Of a stretch of DNA of 54,314 bases, positions 27,227 to 33,217 are shown one piece after another. The stretch comes from Pseudorhodoplanes sp. (GTDB lineage: Bacteria > Pseudomonadota > Alphaproteobacteria > Rhizobiales > Xanthobacteraceae). The position numbers and the translations under genes were made by a program. Numbering within the stretch: position 1 is the stretch's first letter; each line of letters begins with the position of its first letter. The DNA lies in the NCBI GenBank assembly GCA_022843165.1, contig JALHOD010000010.1, forward strand, positions 66,343-120,656. The letters are read 5' to 3'. Under the pieces are notes generated by a model. That model made no database searches. It worked only from the letters and a program-made list of their open reading frames with translations, and was not told the origin of the DNA.

Positions 27227-29489
27227 GATTCGCGGATTGTCGGTTGCCTATGGCAAGCATCGGGCGCTCACCGATGTCGCGATCGAGATCGCGCGCGGCG
27301 AGATTGTGGTCATTCTCGGCGCCAACGGCGCGGGCAAGACCAGTTTGCTGAAAGCCATCGCCGGTGTCGTGCCCACCCTGCCCGGCGCCACTCGCACGCT
27401 GGACGGCAAGAATCTCTCCGGGCTTGCGCCGCGCGAGATCGTGGAAGCGGGCCTTGCGCTGGTGCCGGAAGGCCGCGGCATTTTCGGCGACATGACGGTG
27501 CGCGAGAATCTCGATCTCGGCGCCTATCCGCTGCGCGCGCGCGCGTCGGAGCAGAAGAATCTCGATTTCGTCCTGACCCTGTTTCCCAAGCTGCGCGAAC
27601 GCTTCGCGCAGCAGGTCCGCACCATGTCGGGCGGCGAGCAGCAGATGGTGGCGATCGGCCGGGCGCTCATGTCCTCGCCCGATATCCTGCTGCTCGACGA
27701 GCCCTCGCTCGGCCTTGCGCCGATCATGTGCGGAGAACTGTTCCAGGCGCTGAAGCGCATCCGCGAAGCCGGCGTCGGCGTCCTTCTGGTCGAGCAGAAC
27801 GCCAAGCAGAGCCTGAAGATCGCCGACCGCGGCTATCTGATTGACACTGGCGGCATTGGCGGCAGCGGCACCGCCGCCGCCCTGCAGAACGATCCGGCGG
27901 TGCAAAGCGCCTATCTCGGCGCCGGCAAGGCTCAGGCAGCTGCGCCCACGGAAAACGCGCCACTTGCCGCCATGCCGGCAGCCAGCAGCATTTCATTGCC
28001 ACAGAACAGGTCTGAAAAGACAGTTCGACAGGAGGGTCACATGAAGCACATCAATCTCTTGATCGGCGAACGCGATTCGGGAGCCGCCGACGGGCGGACT
28101 TTTGAGCGCATCGACCCCTTTACCGGCGAGGTCGCCACCCGCGCCGCTGCCGCCACGGTGGCGGACGCCATTTCCGCCGCTGACGCCGCCGCGGCCGCCT
28201 TCCCGGAATGGTCGGCGCTCGGTCCGAATGCGCGCCGCATGATGCTGCTCAAGGCCGCCGACCTGATGGACGCGCGCAGCAAGGATTTCTCCGACCTGAT
28301 GACCGCCGAATGCGGCGCCATCGGACCGTGGGGACATTTCAACACGCATTTCGCCGCCACCCTCCTGCGCGAAGCGGCGTCGATGACGACGCAAGTCGCC
28401 GGCGAAGTCATTCCCTCCGACAAGCCCAACAGCTTCGCCATGGCGGTGCGCCAGCCGGTCGGTGTGGTGCTCGGCATTGCGCCCTGGAATGCGCCGGTGA
28501 TCCTCGGCGTGCGCGCCATCGCCATGCCGCTGGCCTGCGGCAACACCGTGGTGCTCAAGGCCTCCGAAATGTGCCCGGGCACGCATCAGCTGATCGGCCA
28601 GACCCTGCGCGACGCCGGCATTCCGGCCGGCGTGGTCAATGTCGTCACTAATGCCCCGCAGGACGCCGCCAGGATCGTGGACACCCTGATCGCGCATCCG
28701 GCCGTGCGCCGCATCAACTTCACCGGCTCGACCCGCGTCGGCCGCATCATCGCGGAAACCGCGGCGCGCTATCTGAAGCCGGTGCTTCTGGAGCTCGGCG
28801 GCAAGGCCCCGATGGTCATTCTGGATGACGCCGATATCGACGAAGCGGTGAAGGCCGCGGCTTTCGGCGCCTTCGCCAATATGGGCCAGATCTGCATGTC
28901 GACCGAGCGCATCATCGTCGACGAGAGCATCGCCAACACCTTCGTCGAGAAATTCGCCGCCAAGGCCCGCACCCTGCCCTTCGGCAATCCGCGCGAGCAC
29001 GTCATCCTCGGCGCACTGGTGAACAAGGAGGCGGTTGCCCGCAACAAGGAACTGATGGACGACGCCGTGGCCAAGGGCGCGCGCGTGGCGGCCGGCGGCG
29101 AGATCAGCGGCACCGTGATCAGCGCCACCGTGCTCGACCGCGTGACTCCGGCCATGCGCATCTACAACGAGGAATCCTTCGGGCCGGTCAAATCGGTGAT
29201 CCGCGTCAAGGGCGTGGATGAAGCGGTCAAGATCGCCAACGACACCGAATACGGCCTGTCGGCTTCGGTGTTCGGCAAGGACATCGCGCGCGCGCTCGGC
29301 GTCGCCCGGCGCATCCAGTCCGGCATCTGCCATATCAATGCGCCGACGGTGCATGACGAAGGCCAGATGCCGTTCGGCGGCACCAAGGCGTCGGGCTATG
29401 GCCGTTTCGGCGGCAAGGCCGCGATCAATGAATTCACGGAACTGCGCTGGATCACGATCCAGACCGGCCCGCATCCGTATCCGTTCTGA
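27219..29489 (+). CDS. LivF ATPase fused in frame to an aldehyde dehydrogenase
   Basis: From ATG 27219 (CGGAGA upstream, overlapping the previous stop) the frame stays open for 756 codons. Residues 1 to about 238 are a complete LivF-type ABC ATPase: Walker A GANGAGKTS, signature MSGGEQQMV, Walker B LLLDEPSLGLAP, LVEQNAKQ. A 36-residue Ala/Pro/Ser-rich linker follows. Residues 275-756 are a complete aldehyde dehydrogenase: FTGSTRVGR, catalytic Glu in LELGGKAP, catalytic Cys in GQICMSTERI. AGGAGGG at 28030-28036 stands 4 bases before an in-frame ATG at 28041, so free dehydrogenase can also be made. The ancestral LivF stop has been lost, by mutation or by sequencing error, or the fusion is genuine. 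The GQICMSTERI region resembles salicylaldehyde and vanillin dehydrogenases. Confidence 0.85.
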   Translation: MLEIRGLSVAYGKHRALTDVAIEIARGEIVVILGANGAGKTSLLKAIAGVVPTLPGATRTLDGKNLSGLAPREIVEAGLALVPEGRGIFGDMTVRENLDLGAYPLRARASEQKNLDFVLTLFPKLRERFAQQVRTMSGGEQQMVAIGRALMSSPDILLLDEPSLGLAPIMCGELFQALKRIREAGVGVLLVEQNAKQSLKIADRGYLIDTGGIGGSGTAAALQNDPAVQSAYLGAGKAQAAAPTENAPLAAMPAASSISLPQNRSEKTVRQEGHMKHINLLIGERDSGAADGRTFERIDPFTGEVATRAAAATVADAISAADAAAAAFPEWSALGPNARRMMLLKAADLMDARSKDFSDLMTAECGAIGPWGHFNTHFAATLLREAASMTTQVAGEVIPSDKPNSFAMAVRQPVGVVLGIAPWNAPVILGVRAIAMPLACGNTVVLKASEMCPGTHQLIGQTLRDAGIPAGVVNVVTNAPQDAARIVDTLIAHPAVRRINFTGSTRVGRIIAETAARYLKPVLLELGGKAPMVILDDADIDEAVKAAAFGAFANMGQICMSTERIIVDESIANTFVEKFAAKARTLPFGNPREHVILGALVNKEAVARNKELMDDAVAKGARVAAGGEISGTVISATVLDRVTPAMRIYNEESFGPVKSVIRVKGVDEAVKIANDTEYGLSASVFGKDIARALGVARRIQSGICHINAPTVHDEGQMPFGGTKASGYGRFGGKAAINEFTELRWITIQTGPHPYPF
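28041..29489 (+). CDS. Aldehyde dehydrogenase, internal start (aromatic-aldehyde type)
   Basis: This 482-aa NAD(P)-dependent aldehyde dehydrogenase would be produced from ATG 28041, which has a near-perfect Shine-Dalgarno (AGGAGGG). The product has normal family length and all motifs: APWNAPVILGVRAIAMPLACGNTVVLKASE, Glu251 in LELGGKAP, Cys285 in GQICMSTERI, EESFGPV and PFGGTKASGYGRFGG. It oxidises an aldehyde to its acid, probably an aromatic or aryl-alkyl aldehyde judging by the Cys region. It is listed separately because either this protein or the LivF fusion, or both, may exist. Confidence 0.75.
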   Translation: MKHINLLIGERDSGAADGRTFERIDPFTGEVATRAAAATVADAISAADAAAAAFPEWSALGPNARRMMLLKAADLMDARSKDFSDLMTAECGAIGPWGHFNTHFAATLLREAASMTTQVAGEVIPSDKPNSFAMAVRQPVGVVLGIAPWNAPVILGVRAIAMPLACGNTVVLKASEMCPGTHQLIGQTLRDAGIPAGVVNVVTNAPQDAARIVDTLIAHPAVRRINFTGSTRVGRIIAETAARYLKPVLLELGGKAPMVILDDADIDEAVKAAAFGAFANMGQICMSTERIIVDESIANTFVEKFAAKARTLPFGNPREHVILGALVNKEAVARNKELMDDAVAKGARVAAGGEISGTVISATVLDRVTPAMRIYNEESFGPVKSVIRVKGVDEAVKIANDTEYGLSASVFGKDIARALGVARRIQSGICHINAPTVHDEGQMPFGGTKASGYGRFGGKAAINEFTELRWITIQTGPHPYPF

Positions 29490-29502
29490 TCGTGGTTCCG
29501 GA

Positions 29503-29537
29503 CGCCATGCGCCTTCAGCGCGTGGCGTTCTGGTTCT
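29503..29537 (+). terminator. Possible terminator of the Liv operon
   Basis: A 10-bp stem with one G-T pair (CGCCATGCGC / GCGCGTGGCG) and loop CTTCA at 29503-29527 lies 14 bp after the dehydrogenase stop. The following TTCTGGTTCT is only moderately T-rich, so termination efficiency is uncertain. Confidence 0.4.
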
Positions 29538-29618
29538 GCGGCTTGGCGGCGATCAGGCTTTTAAGCGTGCGCCTTCGAACAAAAGCCCACAATGCCTGGG
29601 TGTGTGTCGACCGGGATT

Positions 29619-29663
29619 TGGTGGGCGCACAAGGATTCGAACCTTGGACCTACTGATTAAGAG
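29619..29663 (-). other. Prophage attachment site: 3' fragment of tRNA-Lys(CTT)
   Basis: Read on the minus strand, these 45 bases are the 3' part of a tRNA gene. They comprise the anticodon loop CTCTTAA with anticodon CTT, TCAGT of the anticodon stem, the variable loop, a complete T arm (CAAGG TTCGAAT CCTTG), the acceptor 3' strand TGCGCCC, discriminator A and CCA. The 5' half is missing: the bases before the anticodon loop (AAAAA) cannot pair with TCAGT, and no D arm follows. Identity starting in the anticodon loop and ending at CCA is the classic core of tRNA-targeting integrases. This copy is the host fragment displaced by the element; the rebuilt tRNA should lie at the other end. Confidence 0.88.
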
Positions 29664-29758
29664 TTTTTCGGGTTGTAGCGATTTCAAACACTTAGCTATC
29701 TCAAATATGCGCTTTTGTGCGCTTTTATGCCCAAAAGTCTCACGCGGTTTTTGCCACG

Positions 29759-29791
29759 AAAAAGGCCCCGGCGGGATCCCGCCGGAGCCTT
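29759..29791 (-). terminator. Strong terminator at the end of the late phage operon
   Basis: On the minus strand AAGGC, CCGGCGGGATCCCGCCGG (a perfect 18-base palindrome) and GCCTT form a long GC-rich stem followed by five T (29763-29759). It lies 29 bp after the last phage gene and before the att site, so it stops late transcription from entering the host Liv operon. Confidence 0.85.
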
Positions 29792-29819
29792 CGTCTGTGC
29801 CCAACCGAGATCGCGAAAC

Positions 29820-30236
29820 CTAGATGTAGGTTATCACGCCGGTGATGTCATCCACGGCTGTCGCGGTTTCGTCGGTTTCGGTGACAGCCGCCGTGATCGC
29901 GTAGGCGATGCCGGTCTGGAATTCGAGACCGTGCGGGAAGTGGATCGCCGGCGTGCCGTCGCCGGCGGTTGTGCCGCCGAGCCGGAACGTACCTTTGAGA
30001 TTTGCGGCATCGGCGGACGGATCCGGCGTCGTGATCTGATCGTAGAGTTTCAGAAAATGCGGCGTGGTGTCGTGGTTCTGCAGCACGATGTCGAAGATCG
30101 CGCCGGGCGACGCCTTGACGACCACGGGGTTGAACGTGGCCGCCGATTTCACCTTGACCGACTGCAGCCCCTTGGATTGCTGGCGCTCCTCCGTCATGAA
30201 CGGAATGACGCGCGAAAAGCCTGGACGTGTGGACAT
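29820..30236 (-). CDS. Phage protein of unknown function, last late gene
   Basis: This 138-aa protein is assigned from ATG 30236 (AAGGA 12 bases upstream); the longer frame upstream is Arg/Cys-rich and not coding-like. It has no signal peptide or membrane helix. The sequence alternates hydrophobic and polar residues as in beta-sandwich proteins (VVVKASPGAIFDIVLQNHDTTPHFLKLYDQ; FRLGGTTAGDGTPAIHFPHGLEF). I do not recognise a family with certainty. A beta-rich surface or decoration protein is possible. It is the final gene before the terminator and att site. Confidence 0.7.
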   Translation of the reverse strand: MSTRPGFSRVIPFMTEERQQSKGLQSVKVKSAATFNPVVVKASPGAIFDIVLQNHDTTPHFLKLYDQITTPDPSADAANLKGTFRLGGTTAGDGTPAIHFPHGLEFQTGIAYAITAAVTETDETATAVDDITGVITYI

Positions 30237-30263
30237 TTCATTTTTTCCTTCTCGATGCATGCG

Positions 30264-30292
30264 GCCCGACGCGCCGCGAGCGCGCGCCGGGC
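30264..30292 (-). other. RNA hairpin in the leader of the last phage gene
   Basis: On the minus strand GCCCG, G, CGCGC pair with GCGCG, T, CGGGC around a 7-base loop: an 11-bp stem with one G-U pair. It lies 28 bp upstream of ATG 30236 in a 99-bp gap and has no T tract, so it is more likely a stability or processing element than a terminator. Confidence 0.35.
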
Positions 30293-30335
30293 TTGCCCGG
30301 TTCGCGCCAACACAACATGACGCAACCCGCAACGC

Positions 30336-30716
30336 TCACTTGAACGGCCAGTTCCGCGTCAGCCACTCGCCGAGCGGCGTGAGTTTTGCGCCGGCCACTC
30401 CGGTAATCGTGACCAGGCCGGACGCGACCCACCAGACTTGCTTGCGCGACACGCCGGCGCCGATGCGGCGCTGATGGCGCTGGTCGAGCGAGGCGACGAT
30501 GGGCTCCATCTGCGTCACCGATCGCGCGGTCAGCGCCTGTGCCTGTTTCACCTCGGCGATGTCGCGCCGGCAATTGCCAATCTCGCGATAGAGATCCGCG
30601 CGCTTGCCGTCCGCGCGCGTCTGCGCGGTCTTGACGAATTCGACGGAGGATTTCAGCCCGCCGACATCCTCGACCAGCTGCAGCAGCAGCGCGTTGTTGC
30701 TCGGGCGCCGCGCCAT
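30336..30716 (-). CDS. Small phage protein: coiled coil plus C-terminal membrane helix
   Basis: This 126-aa protein starts at ATG 30716, which overlaps the o-spanin stop (TGATG). Residues about 10-80 are charged and heptad-like (LLQLVEDVGGLKSSVEFVKTA, EIGNCRRDIAEVKQAQALTARSVTQMEPIVASL). A basic patch and one hydrophobic segment near residue 100 (VWWVASGLVTITGVAG) follow. The plan resembles DUF1515-like proteins and hemolysin XhlA-type holin accessories in other phages. It lies directly after the lysis cassette, so a lysis-accessory role is plausible but unproven. Confidence 0.72.
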   Translation of the reverse strand: MARRPSNNALLLQLVEDVGGLKSSVEFVKTAQTRADGKRADLYREIGNCRRDIAEVKQAQALTARSVTQMEPIVASLDQRHQRRIGAGVSRKQVWWVASGLVTITGVAGAKLTPLGEWLTRNWPFK

Positions 30717-31108
30717 CACACGCCGCGCCACTTGTCGATGACACGCCGGACCTTGCCTTTCTTCGGCGGCTCCGGCTTCGCGCGCGGCACCGGCACCGGC
30801 TCCACCTTGCCGCCCGAAGGCGCGGCGAAAATATCCACCGGCTCATACGGGCATTCGCGCGGCAGCGGACGCGGATGGCCGGCGACCACGCCGGCCTCAA
30901 CGGTCTTGTCGAGAATGGCCTGGTCGTAACTTGTCTGGCCGCAGGCGGCATGCTCGACATGCGGGATCAGCTTGGCCTCACCGCCCGACACACTGGCCGG
31001 TAGATTGCTCCCACCGCCACAGCCCGCCACGAGCAAGGCACTCGTTGTAGCGAACATAAGCCGCCCGGAGCGCGGCCACAGCTTTTGCATCCTGCGCAGC
31101 GATTTCAT
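30716..31108 (-). CDS. o-spanin (Rz1-like outer-membrane lipoprotein)
   Basis: This 130-aa protein has a basic N-terminus, a hydrophobic segment and a lipobox LVAGC ending at Cys30, so it should be a lipoprotein. The C-terminal third is Pro/Lys-rich (PSGGKVEPVPVPRAKPEPPKKGK), typical of Rz1-type spanins. Its start lies inside the preceding i-spanin gene in another frame, overlapping it by 131 nt. This arrangement is the best evidence for a two-component spanin pair, which fuses inner and outer membranes in the last step of lysis. It is longer than lambda Rz1 (60 aa). Confidence 0.8.
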   Translation of the reverse strand: MKSLRRMQKLWPRSGRLMFATTSALLVAGCGGGSNLPASVSGGEAKLIPHVEHAACGQTSYDQAILDKTVEAGVVAGHPRPLPRECPYEPVDIFAAPSGGKVEPVPVPRAKPEPPKKGKVRRVIDKWRGV

Positions 31109-31250
31109 TGATGGCCTCCTGCCGGCCGACCGCGTGGCCGGCGTTCCAGATATTGGTGTGAATGGCCCAACCGAGCAGGCCGAGAACGGTCAGGACGCCG
31201 GCGAAGCTCCACAGCTTCGCGGCGATCGACAAGCCGGTGAGCGGCATCAT
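30978..31250 (-). CDS. i-spanin (Rz-like inner-membrane protein)
   Basis: This 90-aa protein starts at ATG 31250 within the lysozyme stop (ATGA). It has one N-terminal membrane helix (LWSFAGVLTVLGLLGWAI) followed by an alanine/charged helical domain (AGHAVGRQEAINEIAAQDAKAVAALRAAYVRYNECLA) able to form a coiled coil in the periplasm. The topology and the embedded, out-of-frame lipoprotein gene match Rz/Rz1 pairs. It is short for an i-spanin. The Cys residues near the C-terminus may form a disulfide-linked dimer. Confidence 0.78.
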   Translation of the reverse strand: MMPLTGLSIAAKLWSFAGVLTVLGLLGWAIHTNIWNAGHAVGRQEAINEIAAQDAKAVAALRAAYVRYNECLARGGLWRWEQSTGQCVGR

Positions 31251-31726
31251 GCGGCAATCCCCTCTTTGCAAAGCGCGTGTTCCCTCTCGCGGCGGATCGT
31301 GAGCCCGCGCACAACCTTGCCGCCGGCGCGATCCCATTTCAGGATCTCATCGCAGGCGGCGCGCAGATTGGCGTCGTTGGCATGTCGCGCGAGGCTCGAC
31401 CGGCAGAACGCCGCGACGCCGATGTTGTAGGTCAGCGAGACGAAGGCGACATAGACCTTGTCGGGGATGGCGTCGGGCGCGCGCAGGCAGGCGCGCATGC
31501 CGCTCTCATGCTCGACCAGCGAGCCGATGAACATGCGGTCGCATTCGTCCTTGGTGAAGCGCAGGCCGGCGCGCATGTTGCGGGTTTCGCCGTAGCAGGC
31601 GGTCCAGATCCCGACCACGTCCTGGTAGGAATAAAGCCGCAGACCCTCGAAGCCGCCGACCAGCGCGATCGTGACAAGGCCGAGGCCGGCGATCGCGCCC
31701 CTGGCGCTGGTCAGGCGGCTGTTCAC
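31247..31726 (-). CDS. Endolysin: GH24 lysozyme with SAR-type N-terminus
   Basis: This 159-aa muramidase has catalytic residues at the exact T4/P21 spacing: Glu27 (FEGLR), Asp36 (YQDVVG), Thr42 (IWTACYG). The N-terminal segment IAGLGLVTIALVGG (about residues 12-25) is weakly hydrophobic and rich in Gly/Ala, as in signal-arrest-release domains. The enzyme would then be Sec-exported, tethered and released when the holin depolarises the membrane. The start is GTG 31726, overlapping the holin stop as GTGA. Five Cys residues could control activation by disulfide change as in P1 Lyz. Confidence 0.9.
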   Translation of the reverse strand: MNSRLTSARGAIAGLGLVTIALVGGFEGLRLYSYQDVVGIWTACYGETRNMRAGLRFTKDECDRMFIGSLVEHESGMRACLRAPDAIPDKVYVAFVSLTYNIGVAAFCRSSLARHANDANLRAACDEILKWDRAGGKVVRGLTIRREREHALCKEGIAA

Positions 31727-31944
31727 GGCTCACCCGACAGGCTGCTTTGCGCGAAAAGCCGGGCGATGAAGGCCGCAGCGGTCGCCAGCGCGGAGGCCAG
31801 CGCGAACAGGCCGGACGGCCAGCCGAGGACATTGCCGGCCAGCTGCAAAGCGGCCTCGACGCCCGACAGCAAGGCGGCGAGCGCGATCAGGCGCACGCTC
31901 CAGGCGCGCACCATGACGGTTTTCCAGTTGTGAACAAGCCGCAT
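31723..31944 (-). CDS. Putative holin (DUF7940-like)
   Basis: This 73-aa protein starts at ATG 31944 with GGGAG upstream. The basic/aromatic N-terminus (MRLVHNWKTVMVRAWSVR) is followed by two hydrophobic helices (LIALAALLSGVEAALQLAG and LFALASALATAAAFIARLFA). Size, topology and position directly upstream of the endolysin fit a pinholin or small holin, and the N-terminal pattern matches DUF7940 proteins of alphaproteobacterial phages. Translation is coupled to the endolysin. Confidence 0.8.
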   Translation of the reverse strand: MRLVHNWKTVMVRAWSVRLIALAALLSGVEAALQLAGNVLGWPSGLFALASALATAAAFIARLFAQSSLSGEP

Positions 31945-31991
31945 CGCCGGGCTCCCATCAGGAAGCCTGCAGAATGCAGCCGGAAAGGCCG

Positions 31992-32001
31992 CGTCAATCG
32001 T
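31992..32001 (-). promoter_or_regulatory. Phage promoter-like motif upstream of the lysis cassette
   Basis: On the minus strand ACGATTGACG lies in the gap between the methyltransferase moron and the holin gene. TTGACG could be a -35 box. The following 17 bases lead to TTCTGC, a poor -10. Closely related sequences occur at 48327-48336 and 51917-51926; see findings. Confidence 0.4.
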
Positions 32002-32008
32002 ACCGGAA

Positions 32009-32689
32009 CTAATGCCGCGTAAAGGTATAGGCCAGCGTGAAGGGGTGACGGTTGGCTTTGAATTGGGCTTTTTCAAGCGTCTTTTGCGCCAGCCGCGCGC
32101 TGGCTTCGCGACCGTCGAAAACGATCCTGCACTTTGAAGCAAGCTGGCCCTGGAAGGCGATCACGTCGCTGGTGACATGGGCGCCGTATTGAAAATGACC
32201 CGGCCCATCGACGTGCAAAAACTCAATACCGCTATCAGCGGATCCGTTATTTTCCGGCCACGCGCTAAAACGCGCCGCCAAGACGCCATCGACTTGCTCG
32301 GTAATGACTTCGCCCAAGCGCAAATCCACCAGCACCGCAAGATCGGGCGGGATGGTCTGCCGATGATAGGCGAGCCATTCTGCCTTTTCCTCGATCGCGA
32401 TAAATTGCGGACGGAAAAGCGGATCTGTTTTCTGTACTTCGTGGATGGCAAGGGCAATGACGGCCGTGCTGGTTCCGGGGCCAAGTTCCAGTATCTTGCG
32501 CGGGCGGCGGCTAATCACATGCTCATAAAGTGAAATGGCCTCTGCGGTATCCACAGCCGCCGATTTTGACGCCGCGAATTTGGACATCATATCTCGCAGC
32601 GCTGGATAGCGTTTCAGACGCCGGGCATAGATGGCCCCGAGAATGCGGCGGACATAGACGATAGCGCGAGAGCGGAAGGTTCTGAACAT
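32009..32689 (-). CDS. Putative class I SAM-dependent methyltransferase, moron-like
   Basis: This 226-aa protein has a SAM-binding glycine motif, ILELGPGTSTAVIALAI (residues 66-82), and HVDGPGHFQYG near residue 160, where related methyltransferases carry a metal or substrate site (HVDGxH). A basic N-terminus (VYVRRILGAIYARRLKRYP) precedes it. Its codon use and base composition are clearly less GC-rich than the neighbouring virion and lysis genes. It is inserted between tail fibre and lysis modules and seems to have its own -10 box (TATAGT at 32703-32698). These are marks of a moron acquired separately. The substrate is unknown; modification of a surface sugar or host metabolite is possible. 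Confidence 0.72.
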   Translation of the reverse strand: MFRTFRSRAIVYVRRILGAIYARRLKRYPALRDMMSKFAASKSAAVDTAEAISLYEHVISRRPRKILELGPGTSTAVIALAIHEVQKTDPLFRPQFIAIEEKAEWLAYHRQTIPPDLAVLVDLRLGEVITEQVDGVLAARFSAWPENNGSADSGIEFLHVDGPGHFQYGAHVTSDVIAFQGQLASKCRIVFDGREASARLAQKTLEKAQFKANRHPFTLAYTFTRH

Positions 32690-32697
32690 GCCGGGCG

Positions 32698-32703
32698 ACT
32701 ATA
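32698..32703 (-). promoter_or_regulatory. -10 box of the moron promoter
   Basis: TATAGT on the minus strand, 8 bases before ATG 32689, matches TATAAT at five of six positions. TTGCGC 16 bases further upstream could serve as -35. Transcription would start almost at the ATG, giving a leaderless or nearly leaderless message. Confidence 0.4.
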
Positions 32704-32728
32704 ATCGCTACAACAACTGGCGCAACAA

Positions 32729-33217
32729 TCATGTGGCCGGGCGGAATTCCACTTCCCACACACTCCAATAGCTGCCGCTGCCGCCGTTGCTGTTCGCCAG
32801 AAGCCGCCAGTGACCATGCACGCCGGCAGAAGCAAATTGCGGGCTGACCTGCAAAGTGGTGGCGTCGGTGATGCCGTTCCAGGTGTAGGCGGTAGTCCAC
32901 GCCGAGCCGTTGTCGGAATACTGCACCAGAACGCTTGTGACATGGTAGCCGGGAAACGAGGATGCGATGCCGTGGAGGGCGACTTGAATGATGTCCTGTT
33001 CGTTGCCAGCACCAAAAGACTGCCCAATGTAGGCGCTGCCCGAGACGGCGCCGCCGGTCACAGAAGATGCCCAGCGCGTGCCAGTGTTGTTGTCGAAGGC
33101 ATTGCCCGGCGTCGGCGCGTCCGCGTGGCCTCCTGAATGGATCGCGAAGGCACTGTTAGACACATCGGCGCCGGGGACGGCGGGTCGTTCGACGATGATG
33201 ATCTCTTCCTGTGTCAT
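32729..33217 (-). CDS. Discoidin (F5/8 type C)-like phage tail-associated protein
   Basis: This 162-aa protein starts at ATG 33217, overlapping the tail-fibre stop (TGATG). The segment NAFDNNTGTRWASSV, followed by GSAYIGQSFGAGNEQDIIQVALHG, SVLVQYSDNGSAWTTAYTW and HWRLLANSNGGSGSYWSVWEVEF, follows the pattern of F5/8 type C carbohydrate-binding domains: the DxxxxTRW motif, the strand with buried aromatics and the WxVxEVEF end. With the tail fibre just upstream it is a likely receptor-binding or tail-tip protein that recognises host surface glycans. Confidence 0.8.
   Translation of the reverse strand: MTQEEIIIVERPAVPGADVSNSAFAIHSGGHADAPTPGNAFDNNTGTRWASSVTGGAVSGSAYIGQSFGAGNEQDIIQVALHGIASSFPGYHVTSVLVQYSDNGSAWTTAYTWNGITDATTLQVSPQFASAGVHGHWRLLANSNGGSGSYWSVWEVEFRPAT

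Noticed and set aside
29553-29804. 83-codon minus-strand frame across the att site
   Set aside because: It runs through the tRNA fragment and the terminator; tRNA-derived residues (SRSKVRILVRPPN) show that it is not a gene.
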